DNA of 64,000 nucleotides from Gonatopus flavifemur (lineage: Eukaryota; Arthropoda; Insecta; Hymenoptera; Dryinidae), in contig JAFFJZ010000002.1 of the NCBI GenBank assembly GCA_018340375.1, positions 42,180,001-42,244,000 of the forward strand, read 5' to 3'. Position 1 is the first letter of the stretch. The number at the start of each line of letters is the position of its first letter. A program made the position numbers and the translations under genes. The notes under the pieces are model-generated. The model ran no database searches. It saw only the letters and a program-made list of their open reading frames with translations, and had not been told where the DNA came from. Shown piece after piece: positions 11,492-23,101 of the stretch.

Positions 11492-11615
11492 AGTATTCAT
11501 GGATATCAATCCAAATGTCAAAGGGAATAAAACGAAAACAGAATCAAGGAGAAAAACTGGCGATACAACAGCTGTACAAAAATTGTATGACTCCTTGATG
11601 CAATACCAAACTTAG
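11492..11615 (+). CDS. candidate terminal exon, 38-residue basic ORF
   Basis: Directly after the ATTATTCCAG acceptor, an ATG at 11499 opens a 38-codon frame ending TAG at 11613-11615. It translates MDINPNVKGNKTKTESRRKT then GDTTAVQKLYDSLMQYQT: hydrophilic, lysine-rich and low in codons expected from AT-rich noise. It lies in a 700-base gap between foldback elements. It could be a micro-gene or the 3' end of a gene whose upstream exons lie elsewhere. Family not recognised. Confidence 0.42.
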
Positions 11616-11759
11616 AGGATTATCTTTGCTTTCTCAGTTATATTACCTTTCAGTATTATGGTCTCATTCTAATTTTTATTTTATGTGATTAAAAATGTGA
11701 TAATACATAATTTTTTGTGATAAAAATACCGAATATTTTACGTGACTCAATCTGCCATA

Positions 11760-12007
11760 CACTGTAAAAAATATACTTCCTAAACTGCCAAAGAAGTTTG
11801 GCAGTTTTTCACACAAACTTTTTTTGTAAATTACCAAATAAAAGTTTGTAAACATTCAAAAAATTTTGTGATTTCACGAAGATTTTTGAAAATTTACAAA
11901 CTTTTGTTCGGCAATTTACAAAAAAGGTTCGGAAATTATTTTTCCAAACCAAGTTTGTAAATTTCCAAGCATTTTTGTTTGGAATTCAACAAATTTTTTT
12001 TACAGTG
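11760..12007. mobile_element. self-similar MITE, CACTGTAAAAAA...TTTTTTACAGTG, TA duplication
   Basis: A 248-base element with 12-base terminal inverted repeats and TA on both sides. The interior is repeats of AAGTTTGTAAATT and its complement in both orientations. It shares termini, but not interior, with 8640-10381 and 53493-54597. Confidence 0.85.
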
Positions 12008-12143
12008 TAAGATGAAAAAATCTCACTGCACAAGGTTCATTTCCGTTGTACGACAGAAATATCTAATTCTATAGAATTTATTAACATTTATTATAGAATA
12101 TAAAATAACTAGATTTTCTGAAACAATTATGTGAAAGCTAATT

Positions 12144-12241
12144 CCTACTGTAAATTCCCAGTCATGGATTCTCAAATTCGCATGCGACCCACTTGATTCT
12201 CATGCGAATTTGAGAATCCATGACTGGGAGTTTACAGTAGG
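12144..12241. repeat. 98-base hairpin, 41-bp stem
   Basis: The left arm (12144-12184) and right arm (12201-12241) are complementary over 41 bases with a single mismatch, with a 16-base loop. No target duplication is visible. Stem and loop size are compatible with a foldback MITE core or a pre-miRNA/hairpin-RNA precursor. Confidence 0.85.
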
Positions 12242-12929
12242 GCTGGTTTCGTGAATAGCAGCATTTAAAATTATCTTATAAAAATAATTTAAGTTCATAT
12301 AAATAAACGTGACAATAAACGTGTGAAAACAATGTATTTCTTTCATTGCACTCACTTTTTTTAATTGTGTTACTTCTCTATTGGTGTAAAGTTTATTATT
12401 TTTCAATTCCGTGATAATGAGCATTGTGACGGAGTCAACATTTTGAATGACTGATTCTTTTGTTTTCGGGTTGCCCAAATAGGATTCCATCATTTGCAGA
12501 ATGATGTTAGTCTGTCTGTCATTCTGTGAGTTACGTCAACAATCTCTTCCAAATCGCTAAAGCAACTGACATGAACTTTTCATGTTTTTCATCCCTATGC
12601 TGTGAAATATCTAACCAAATGCACTGATTATAATTTTTTCAGATTCTTTCGTATAGGAGTTGACAATGTATATTATTAATAATTTGTTAATTGAAAATCA
12701 TCTGTTTTGATGATAATCAAGTTCACTAAGTATTTAAATATTTTTCAGAATTCAATTACAAAGTTTTGGATTGATATATCGATGTATATCCACATGAGAA
12801 CCATAAACTCAATTTCATCTTCAATATTAACTTTTGAACTACAATGTTTTCAATATGATCTTTGTATCTTTCTTATATATAAATATATAAATATATATAA
12901 GAAAGATGTACAATAATATGAAGGAAGCT
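12242..12929. other. no gene; AT palindrome at 12869-12907
   Basis: AT-rich spacer. A perfect AT hairpin of the type TTTCTTATATA...TATATAAGAAA lies near 12869-12907. Confidence 0.5.
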
Positions 12930-13325
12930 CGAATCAAGATTTCACAATCCCAGAAATCCGGAATTTTATTCCTCAATTTAGAAAAGTATTGAAAATACGA
13001 TAGTCAAAAAATCAATACTGAATATGAAAATTAGTATTTTGATTTTTCATACTTCCCAGTATATGAAAGTTCAATTAATAGGTTATAAAATTTCCGATAA
13101 TCATTTGAAATTTTGATACCTATTCATAATTAATTTTCAAAAGGATTTCATTGAAAAATCAACAATCGTTTTGAAATTTCATACCAACATGAAATGATTC
13201 ACACATTTTCAAAACCTCTTCTTGAATTTTAATGAATTGTTTCTTTGAAAATTCACAACCAAATGTATGTGTTAATTGCTTCACATACTTTTCTATTAAA
13301 TTTCATACAAAAATTTTTTACAGTG
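12930..13325. mobile_element. partial element, right end TTTTTTACAGTG
   Basis: The right terminus TTTTTTACAGTG is followed by TA. The interior repeats TGAAATTT-type motifs. About 60 bases at the right end match the right end of 25097-25845, so the two are one family. The left terminus is not found. Confidence 0.5.
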
Positions 13326-13327
13326 TA

Positions 13328-15157
13328 ACCAACGAGGTCGACACAACCCATAGTTACCTTACAGGATACATTAAAACATTCAAACAAAATTTTACAAAGC
13401 AATCAATGACATGAACTGTGACATGAACGATACTTGAAGTAAAAAAAATGTTTTAGTTCAGTATTATAAATTGATTCCTTTTAATCTGATTTGTCTAATC
13501 TTCATGAATTGCTAAAAAGTTTCAATTACTATAAGAAAATCAGTGTATTTGACGAAAAAGTAAATATGCATATTCACTGATTCACAAATTTCTACGGGGT
13601 AAAGCGAATCACAGTTTATCTACTGGATTTAAGCGAGAAATGTAAGACAAGTCATTTTGCAATAATTGCATCTGCTACATTGATGACTGAATTATTGAAT
13701 TTTGCTGGTATGATTTAAATTTCTCTGTGTGTTGATTATTTTCTCATTGTTATATTGAATTCTCATTTTGTTTTCAACAAATTATTATGCATAAAAAGTT
13801 CATATTCTGCTACTAAAAAAGCCAGAAATTTTTACTCAAACACTGATTATTCTGATACCATGAGTGAAACAACTAGAATTAGTGGTCCAATAATGCCTAA
13901 ATGGTAAAGTCCTGGGATGAATAGGTATAATAAACGAATGATTCATTTTACCCCGACCTATATGGTAGAATGGATCACTCTTTGATATAGGTTTGAACCT
14001 GTGAGTGACAGAATAATTTTTTTATATCGATAATGTTGATCATAAAACTCACACAAACCTATATGATTTTTTCGAAAATTTTTCATTCATAGTGGAAACA
14101 TTTACTTATCAAAAACCGTAAATTTGCTGTAATATTCACCTGTATCCCCGTCCAATATAAGGATAACATTTAATTGCTGTAACTTGTACTGAAATATACA
14201 TTAGAACTGTCGTAATTTATGTGACCATTGCAGCAAATTTTCATTGTGATCGGAGACCTTGGTTGATCGAACCGAAATTTCGATAAATATTACAGCAATT
14301 TAATGCTGTTCCTATAATTACAACAATATCCTCTCTGTCTAGCACTATTATATCATCTATCATGACCTCTCGAGAAGTACTCCTCGGATGTGGATTGAGA
14401 TGTTACAATGCCAATAATATTTTCACTACATTCTTTGAGAGAATTTGAGAAACCTCCAGGTACTTGAGACGATATTTGACAGAACAATGCCATATTTGAC
14501 TATATTATCTTCCTCAGTACAGCAAACTTAGCACTCACGAATCTTTGGTGTTGCACTGATGCAGATGTTACAGAATTCGCGAATACCGACAGCATTCATG
14601 CTTAGGGTATTATTAAAACAAAATAGTCAACGATTTGTGGTTGACACCATTGCGGAATTGTGGCTGTATTGTTTGCGGTATTAGAAAAATGAACTAACTC
14701 TGATGTTACAGGATTGGTAAATATTCGAATTACCGTCAAACGGGATGAATAGGAACATTTTGGCATCATTTTGGAGTGAATAGGATTACCCAGAAAAGAT
14801 GTCAAATGAGGTCAAAACTAATAAAATAATAATGGGAATGGTGAATGCGTACTATTCATCACTTTTATCATTCGAACAATCAATTACGAAGTCATTTAAC
14901 ATGTTTTTGCGCTCATGATTCCATTCAACCTCAATGATCCTATTCATTTCGTTTTACGGGATCAACTTTAAATCACAAGTTCGAAATTCTTACTCGTTTA
15001 ATAAAAACAAAGAGATTGATGAGATTAACTGATATATATTATTAGATATGTTAGACATTTCGCAAGTATCTTTGAGGAAACTTTTTAGGATATTTCAATA
15101 TATAATGTAGCGTATAGTAAATTTTCAGCAAAAAAAAAAGGCAAAAAATAGTGGTAA
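13328..15157. other. no supportable gene
   Basis: Scattered ATTGCTGTAAT-like motifs in both orientations between about 14110 and 14335 hint at a decayed self-similar element, but no termini were found. Short frames only. Confidence 0.4.
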
Positions 15158-15454
15158 CCCACACAGCACCCAATGTCTCAGTAATATTTCTAGAATATTA
15201 CAATATCTCGCTCAGAACATTCTGTGTGAAATACTTATACAAGATTCTATAGATATTGCAGATACGATATTTTGTCGAAAATGTTCTGAGAATCTTCCTA
15301 ATGGAACATCGCACACATAATGATCCGTAATGTTTTGAAAATCTGCGATGGGGAATATGCTAAATTTGTCGCAAATGAAATATTCTGCGAATATGACGGC
15401 AGCAATATTTTATGAAGCAAAATGAATTTTCATACACCTGATCCAGGACTTGAT

Positions 15455-15862
15455 AAAATTTACAATTCAAGATCGAAAAAAACGCTCCTCTCCTACGACC
15501 TATTCACTTTCCATTTCAGAAGATTCTGAATCGATTGGTTGATATACCACGGAAACAAATTTTTGAAAGTTTCTCATCAATTTGTTCCAGCACTTAGTAA
15601 ATTTTGGAAGTGCACTTTTCAAGAAACGCTCCTCTCAAGTGCTAATCATTCTCCATTTCAAAAGATTCTGAATCGATCAGTCTATATCCCACGACAACAA
15701 ATTTTCAAAGCTTTTCCATCGATCTTACTCAGCCCTTTGTAAAATTTCAAAATCGAGGTTGAAAAAAACCTCTCTCCCACGACCTACTGATTTTTTGTGT
15801 CATAAGATTCTGAATCGATTGTTCTTTATTTTACGGAAATGAATCCTTCATACTCCCATCAC
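15455..15862 (+). repeat. tandem repeat, ~142-base unit x 2.9
   Basis: Units start near 15455, 15598 and 15741. Each carries ATTCTGAATCGAT, an AAACGCTCCTCTC or AAACCTCTCTCCC block, and ACAAATTTT or a related A/T-rich segment. The period and homogeneity resemble a short satellite array trapped in the transposon. Confidence 0.8.
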
Positions 15863-15894
15863 GATGATTACAATAAATAGCACTTTGAGAGTGG

Positions 15895-15985
15895 TGCCGT
15901 CATCTCGGAGATTTGCTGAACTAATAGAAGCCTTGACTCTCACTCGCCGAACCCGGGTTCAATCCCCACTGGGGGAACTCTCTAA
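15895..15985 (+). ncRNA. tRNA-like/SINE-like block with pol III B box
   Basis: GGGTTCAATCCCC at 15955-15967 fits the internal B box (GGTTCRANYCC). About 40 bases upstream TTGCTGAACTAATAGAAG is a degenerate A box. It does not fold as a functional tRNA. It resembles the tRNA-related head of a SINE and the minus-strand block at 49310-49400 (shared GGGTTCA...CCCACT layout). Confidence 0.5.
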
Positions 15986-16361
15986 TCGACTTTGGAGCAG
16001 GTTTTCTTCCATTTCAAGTGATTCTGGCCAAGCTCATTCAACATTTGTAGAAGTAAATTCTGAAGAAATTTTGTTTCAACCCAAAGTAATATTTTGTTAA
16101 ATTTTTAATATATGTGATGGTGACATTTTTTTCCGAAACAGAATATCGCTGAAATGATCACAACAATATTTCAGAATGTCTCCAGAATGTTACCTCAATG
16201 ATTTCAACAATGTTTCAGAATATCTCCAGATGGTCACAAAGGTGGTGACATGAGACATCCTGCAGACATTCTGACAATCTTCTTGAGATGTTTTTCAGAA
16301 TATTATACATTCCAAATGTGATATTCTGACAACATTGCTGGGACATCCGGTGCTGTGTGGG

Positions 16362-16794
16362 AAGTCATATCAGTATTCAGACGAATTTCTCCTCCCCGCA
16401 TACATCTACTAAAATAATATGGATTGAATCCAGTGTCAGCAATTTTAATATGAAATTTGATATTTCACTTCAAAATTTGACGTTAAATTGATCGTTGACG
16501 CACAACGGATTATTGTATCGATTCTCATCTCTAATTCAAACATCGTCGTTACAAAATCGATTTATAATCGTGTGGTTTTTCGACGCGTAATTGCTCAGTG
16601 AAAAATTGATTTTTCCATTATAATTTATTTCGTATTTTTCTCATTCTTCGATTCGACGCATACGAATGAAATGTAATCAACTGATCTTTCTTTTTCTTAT
16701 TCTTTTTATTCTCTATTCTGTTTCTCTCACTCCTATCCAATTCGTCTCTTTCTTCTCTGCCCCTCTTTGTGATCTTCCATAAACCGAATGCCAG
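16362..16794. other. no gene; long polypyrimidine tract at its 3' end
   Basis: From about 16685 to 16770 the plus strand is almost entirely C/T (TTCTTTTTCTTATTC and similar), ending just before the acceptor at 16793-16794. This is the strongest pyrimidine tract in the window. Confidence 0.5.
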
Positions 16795-16980
16795 ACAACG
16801 AGGGCATCAGCCCCCATGAATCACCTCCGGTCACCTTCACTTTTTATGCAACTTTGTTAACTCGACGAGTTCGCCCGCCTTCTTCGTCGGCCGATGCCAC
16901 CATGACGCCTGATTATTATTATAAAACTGAAGCGACCGGTCGTACATTTTTTCTCAATATATTGAGAAAAATAACAACAG
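16795..16980 (+). CDS. candidate internal coding exon, Pro/Ser-rich
   Basis: An acceptor ...ATGCCAG ends at 16794 behind a long pyrimidine tract, and a donor ACAACAG|GTATCG follows 16980. The 186 bases are open in one frame: NEGISPHESPPVTFTFYATL, then LTRRVRPPSSSADATM, then TPDYYYKTEATGR. The GC-rich first half contrasts with the flanks. Its exit phase (one leftover base) is compatible with 17581-17634, though that exon is open in all frames. An in-frame ATG at 16788 lies upstream of the acceptor. Family unknown. Confidence 0.4.
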
Positions 16981-17580
16981 GTATCGAATGTGTGTTCTAT
17001 TGCCAGAAATAATATTTGGAAGAAACGAATATGGAAATTGATTATTATAAAAGAAACAAGAATTATAACGTCCAACGTTTTTACGACAGTCAGATTTCGG
17101 AATAAGATCTAACAATGCATTAGGTGGAAGAAGATTTTTTTCTCGGTATTCTTGAGATATTTGAGGAAACTATTTATTTGATTTGAAAGAAATTCGTGGG
17201 ACGTTTCAGTGATATATTATGCGTGATTCCGCGAATTGTAATGAATTGAAAAAAAAGTATCCCGAGCTTTCGAATGATCTTTACTCGACTCACAAAGTTC
17301 GATTTGAAGAAGGAGAAGATTTTTTGAAATCGCATTTTCATGTTGAAAAGATATTCGCGATACGCATTTGAACTAAAAATGGAAAATTACATCATTCATT
17401 TTGATAAACATCTCATAATATACTTGAATTCGTGATTTGCAATTGCCGTGTAAAGGTGAACGATCTTATAGTTTGAATTTCATTTTAAGTACCAGAGTCG
17501 CGCAAAATTGTATATACATATACATGCATATATACATACGTACATGCCATAAATATATAACACGTACGTGTTATTTGCAG

Positions 17581-17634
17581 GTTGTTTTGGAATTTCAAGG
17601 ACAGCAGAAGACGTGCGTTGCTTGCATGCGACTT
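17581..17634 (+). CDS. candidate 54-base micro-exon
   Basis: GTGTTATTTGCAG immediately precedes it and ACTT|GTAAGT follows, both near-ideal splice sites exactly 54 bases (18 codons) apart. All three frames are open (for example VVLEFQGQQKTCVACMRL), so the frame cannot be fixed from the sequence. It lies 600 bases downstream of the candidate exon 16795-16980 on the same strand. Confidence 0.42.
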
Positions 17635-18711
17635 GTAAGTACACAATTTCCTCTTCAAATTGACTGTAAGGAAATTGTACACATAATCTAAGTACTGAAA
17701 ACAAGATGTGTAAAAAATTCCGCATCACAGAGATTTTTACAACAATCAAGTATAAGCTATATGAAATTTATATCCAGAATATTCGAAAGAATGACATCAT
17801 CGTACTGGAGGAATGTAAAATTCTTCTAGGAGAGAGTAGCAATTTTCAGACGTTCGTGGATAGAGGAAATATAAAAAACAGTTTTTGCAATGTGCATTCA
17901 ATCATTTTTCAACCGTCTCACACGAAGAAATATATTAACTAAAACTTGATATTGACGTTTCGTGGAGAAAGTTATAGAGTTGAGTAGAAAATATATCTCA
18001 TAAAACCTGGAAAAAGATACTATTTTCACCTTGTATGATTTTCATCTTGAATACATTCTAAATATATTCGATTTGTCTTACGATATTTAAATACGAGGAG
18101 AATTCATGTATTTCTTAAATCTGATAGATTTAAAATACTATTCATTCGCTGTATCAAGTTTCTGAAGTGAATTCTCTGAGTCTGATTGAGAAGGATTGAT
18201 TTTTTTCTTTACATTTTAGTCCGAAAAAATCTAGCGATGAAAAAGCAACGATTGTTTCAACGAATTCCTATTCACTCTCAATTCATTCTTTTGGAGTGAT
18301 TGAAGTGATTATGAGATTTTCATCAAATAGTGAGAATTCCGTTCAAAAGGAGACTGTCCCATTTTTTGTTTGCTTAGAAGAGTATTTTGGCCACGTTTAA
18401 TGAAAATTAAATTTCGTTATCAGTCAATGAGAAACCTTTGTCCAGTTTTTTTGTACTATAACGAATATAATCCGTCTCCAAGTGTTTCAAGATCAAAGTC
18501 AGATTTCCTGATCGATTCTATATTTTTTGACATTGATATAATTCAAACATGACAAATCTTCTCGCGACGTTCTGAGGAAATCCTGATGACATCGCAATCT
18601 TTCCAAGATATCTTGAGAATTCATTAAATATTAATGACGTAAAACAAGTGAAATGCAGATTAGGCAAGATCTTTAACATTTAGGAGACAGAACTGGTCCC
18701 TGAAGGTACTA
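17635..18711. other. no supportable gene
   Basis: AT-rich, no repeat termini, no further exon with both splice sites. Confidence 0.5.
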
Positions 18712-18986
18712 CACTGGGAAAAAGCATGTTCCATGTTTTTCCATAGGTAATTTGATGACAAAACTTTAACGGCTTCCCGTCCTTTTAAAGATTAAAAAGT
18801 GAAATTTCACTCTAACAAATTTGGAAAACGCAATCTCAACACAGAAAAATGGCCACCACATAGCCATTCACTTGAGTAGCAATATACACATAACATTGGT
18901 TCTAATGTGAATTTTATTGCAATTGCATTCACGTCAGCAGTTACGACAACAATCACTACGGAATCTACATGGAATGTTTTTCCGTG
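18712..18986. mobile_element. MITE, CACTGGGAAAAA...TTTTTCCGTG, TA duplication
   Basis: A 275-base element. The left end CACTGGGAAAAAGCATGTTCC pairs with the right end GGAATGTTTTTCCGTG, and TA lies on each side. The interior (GCTGACGTGAATGCAATTG on the minus strand) matches 38652-38915, so the two are copies of one family in opposite orientation. Confidence 0.8.
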
Positions 18987-19047
18987 TAGAATCAAACAAC
19001 TCAAATGAAAAAAAATTTCAAAATCAAATATAATTCACGTAGAATTA

Positions 19048-19397
19048 CCCAAACGTGTATTTACTACGGGTCCTATGGGGGCCCAAAGTGGGTGCCCATG
19101 CTACCTAACGTGGGACCAACTCTGGGATGATAACATCGTTTCCAGTCTGGCTGTATTGCTTTGCCCGAAGACTAGGTGATACAATGGGTCCTGACCTAAG
19201 CCGATCTTGGCTCAACTTAGGGCCAGGCCCGCACCAAAGTTCAATATTTCCATTTACTACGAACTTTAAATGTATGGGAACAAACAATAGGGCCAAGATT
19301 AGTCCAAGATGGGTCCCATTGTCACTTCCCAGTACTGGATTCAAGCAAATGGACCCTGCTTGGGCCCATTGTCAATATCGGCAATACACACTTGGGG
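19048..19397. mobile_element. self-similar foldback, CCCAAACGTGTATT...AATACACACTTGGGG, TTA duplication
   Basis: A 350-base element with imperfect inverted ends and TTA on both sides (19045-19047, 19398-19400). The interior repeats TGGGTCC/GGACCCA and GGGCCCA in both orientations, making a GC-rich island with two spurious overlapping ORFs of about 80-110 codons. Confidence 0.7.
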
Positions 19398-21434
19398 TTA
19401 TACATAAATTATACATAAAACGAATGAATCGATTCTTTTTTATACAGAATGTATAGAATTTTTATCGATACTTCATACAAGTTTATAAAATCTAATTATT
19501 CTTTCCATAAAACAGAATGAACATCGTCAGGGACAACATCACTCGAAGGTATAAACAATGGTATATCCAATAATTAATATTTATTTTGAAATCCAAACGA
19601 ATATCAAACGATAAGCAATAGAATCATACGAACTCAGGATAAATATAACTGGCATCATTGTATCCATTGTTCTTCGTATTGATTTTATCAGTGAAAAGTC
19701 AATTAGGATAACGCATCATGGAAATGAATGATTGAAAATTGTAAACCTCTCGATTTCACATACGTTATTGGTTAATTGTGTTCTTATCTTCAATTGGCAT
19801 CTTTATTTCTGTGCAGAACAAAAGAAAACTGTTTTATTTCTTTCATCTCAATGATAAAAGATTCTACAAATCTTCATGATTGCGTTCACGAGAGGAGAAA
19901 TATATTATTTTGAATTAATTAATATAATTAATGATCTTCATAATTGTGTTCATAGAAGGCTAAATATATTATTTTCAACTAATCAATATGAAATTCTGAT
20001 CCACATAAATGACATATTTGGATCAGGAGATTGGAAATTCTAAAAGTTTAATTTTAACGCATTATCGAAGAAGCTAATCAATATGTAAATCAATACATGA
20101 AATTCAAATTATATCAAGAATATATAAAAAAAGTGAAGAAAATCCGAGCCTCTTGTGCGTGAAAATTATGTTTGAAGAAAATTTATTTTTGTCTTTGAAT
20201 TTTGTGGGTATCAATTTTATTTGAAACTTGTTGAAGTTGTAAACATAGTTTAAATCCAAATGCTTGTTCGTAAGATAAATAAACTTCATTACGAGCTGGT
20301 ATCTATATTTTCCTTCAAAAAGAGTAAATGTATGAAATAAAATAGTTAAGAATAACATGTATGGCGGATATCACGTTTTTCTTTGATTATCTGAAATCTC
20401 ATTTGAATTCATATGAATGTATTATTCGAGACAAATTTGAACGAATTCGAATTGATGAGGATGTACTGTCTCATTCAATAACGTGACAAATGGAAAATTT
20501 TTCTACATTTCTTTTGAGGTTTTGAAAAAAAAAAGAGGGAAATGTGCGATAGTAACGGAGCATTGCAGTTCTAATAATTTTCATGAAACAATGGAATCTT
20601 CACGGATCTATTCCCAAATGTATGATAACACGAGTTCTAAATCATCAGTTATGCGAGCTTGTGGTAGAAAAATGCAATCTTCTGATTACTTCGGAAACGT
20701 AATACGCGGTGAATGTAAAAAAAAGAGAAAGAATTAATCTTTTCATGAAAAAACTTCTACTTTGTTCAATGCTATTTTGCGCTCAAGAACCTCCTCAGCT
20801 CTCTCCTTAACAACTAAGAGATATAATAAGGAGAAAGTAGTGTAACTATACTTAAAGTAATAGTGACGATGTAAGTGTAATCGGGATTGCGCACGCGAAT
20901 GTTTTGAGATAGTCAACTTGCATTTTAGTTCAAGTCAAGTATATTACTCGTCTTTCTTAATAAACACATTTTATATCGATACGGTGCAATAACTGACATT
21001 CTATGAGCTATCTTAATGCCATCTTAACAGCTCTTTATGTTCCCTTGTTTCATGTATTTATTAGGATTAAAAAATGTTTTATTTATCTTTTTTGAATCGA
21101 CTTTGTAATGAAATTACGTGAAATTATTTTGAAGGTATTTGGATTTACTGAAAAATTCACATGGGCGTTGAAAGGAATATTACTTTTCATGAACTGTGCG
21201 CATGGGTTATCTGTATTATGGAAATCCTCCTCATTTTTGAATATTTATTGTTATCCAATCCCGTAGTACAGAAAACGACTGGAAAAATCAACAGTGTGAA
21301 ATAAGGTCCAACTCAAACTAGCCAAATCCAAACTAGATACAAAGTGCATATGGAAATAGAGGAGCCAAAACTATCCACGCTATTTGGGAAGAGAAACGAT
21401 AGATGAATAATTTTCATATGTAAATAGTTTTCTA
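19398..21434. other. no supportable gene
   Basis: AT-rich spacer. A short direct similarity (a CTTCATGATTG or CTTCATAATTG followed by AATATATTATTTT) recurs at 19870 and 19930. No exons with paired splice sites were found. Confidence 0.45.
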
Positions 21435-21662
21435 CACGGAGAAAAAAACTAGCAATAATATTGCTGAATCGACAATAAAATATTGTTATACATCAACCCA
21501 CAATAAAATCGTAAAAATATCGTTTGAGATTGTTGAATTGGCAATTGTATTGTCAACAAGACAACTATGTGTTGTTAGAAGAACAAAAATTATTGTATAT
21601 CCGACAATAAAATTTTAACCATTTACTCATTGCTAGTCCTAAAAAACACATTTTTCTCAGTG
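21435..21662. mobile_element. self-similar MITE, CACGGAGAAAAA...TTTTTCTCAGTG, TA duplication
   Basis: A 228-base element, TA flanked. The interior repeats CAATAAAATTGT/ACAATTTTATTG in both orientations, with TAGCAATAATATTGC near the left end and CATTGCTAG near the right. It is a relative of 57222-57560, which has the same motif and the same TTTTTCTCAGTG end. Confidence 0.8.
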
Positions 21663-23101
21663 TATACTAATTTCCATACATAATTATTCAAGTTCAGTCT
21701 AATTTTTCCACATCGGCAAAATTTGTAGACTTTAGGTACAAGAGAACCTCCTAAAATTCTGTATATTTATCTCGGTCAATCGTTTGTATGTATTATCTTC
21801 AGTAATAGTACAAACCATGAATCCATGAATTTTAAAATACAGGCTCGGAAAGATACTAGAATAATTTGATGTTCCGATCAAAGCTGTTATTGTTATACAA
21901 ATCAACATTCGCATAGATCACTGAGCATCAGGATTGATGTTTCAACTGAGAATATGAGGGAGGGAGGGAGGGAGGGGGGGGGGGGATACAAAGAAGCAAT
22001 GATTTCGAAAAATCAAATAAATAGGAATGACAAAAAAAATAAATAAATGAATAAATAAAAGTAATCAAATGTTGTTACACGCAGTGGAGGATGTAATATA
22101 GTTCAGATGAGAGAAATTCAAGATCCCAATCGTGATTGTGTAAAAGCTATATCGTGAGGTCTTCGTCCAGATCCGAGTTCACTGCTCTCATGGATACCAA
22201 ATCTCTCAAATGACGAAAACAGCCGCTCGTACCCATAAGAACGTAACGTATTTTTGGTCTTATCTCACGTGCGACGTGGGTTCATTGTGATTTCATTGTT
22301 ACGTATTATCCTATATGCTCAAGAATTGCTGAGTCAACAGTCGTTAGAAAAGCGTTACACGCTCGTTATGGGCATGTCCTTCTAAATATTGTAATATTCC
22401 AACACTCGAACTTAATACCTTGATACCTCCTATGTGTTTAAGAATATTAATAAAATTAGATGCTAGATATGTATCACGAATCTCTGTGTCAAAAGGAAAT
22501 CATTCAAGGTGTAAGAGATTCTTAACCGATTGGATATGAGTTTGTCCTACATGTACTTTTACGTCATAATTTTTGGCATCCTCATCAATGCATTGATACC
22601 ACAGAGAAAGGAATTTTTTCCCTCTTTGTTTATCCTGTATAAAAGTCAGAAGCCTACTTGGCGCAAGCGGACGGATGGATGGACGGTACTTTCATCGACC
22701 AAGTGAAAGCAATATGAAAGTGCTTGATTGCAAAGTAGAAAGGTGAAATGTACGATAAAAAGACGAAGCCGTTACGTGCGTGTGTACCAGTCGACCCATT
22801 TGAGAGTGTTGCACGTCAGAGCAAAAGAGAGGTGTAAATAGGAAAAAAAGATCAACCGAGAAGGAGATGCGGAATAAAGTACGATAGACTTATTGGCGTA
22901 GTTTCAGATCGGAACATGAAGTTGTTTATGTTGTATGTGAAACAAGGTCCTTGATTTTAGTAAGGTTAATGTTAATTTAATTTATTCAAAGAATTATCAA
23001 ACGGAACATGGCTACGATTTTCATGTACTATGATTCAATGTAGATTGTTTTTTTTTTGGGGGGGGGGGGTTTAGCTTGTAAATGCGATTCATATACAGAA
23101 T
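21663..23101. other. no gene; G-tracts at 21957-21986 and 23060-23069
   Basis: (GGGA)n grades into an uninterrupted G run near 21960-21986. A second T-run/G-run (about 10 T then 10 G) lies near 23050-23070. A TATAAAAG sits near 22637 but without an initiator at the right distance. No exon supportable. Confidence 0.5.

Larger units (their letters stand above)
15158..16361. mobile_element. composite foldback, CCCACACAGCACC...GGTGCTGTGTGGG, AA duplication
   Basis: A 1,204-base element with a 13-base perfect terminal inverted repeat that continues imperfectly (ATGTCTCAGTAATATT against ATGTCCCAGCAATGTT), and AA duplicated on both sides. Subterminal zones repeat ACAATATTTCAGAATGT. The interior holds two foreign-looking modules: a three-unit tandem repeat (15455-15862) and a tRNA-like block (15895-15985). 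No transposase. Confidence 0.8.

Noticed and set aside
14110..14335. recurring ATTGCTGTAAT/ATTACAGCAAT motifs
   Set aside because: Suggestive of a decayed self-similar element, but no termini or duplication could be found.
19105..19456. overlapping frames on both strands around 19.1-19.4 kb
   Set aside because: They lie within the GGGCCCA/TGGGTCC foldback 19048-19397 and are by-products of the palindromic motif.
22637..22644. TATAAAAG box
   Set aside because: No initiator at 25-30 bases downstream and no credible exon following; frequent by chance in AT-rich DNA.
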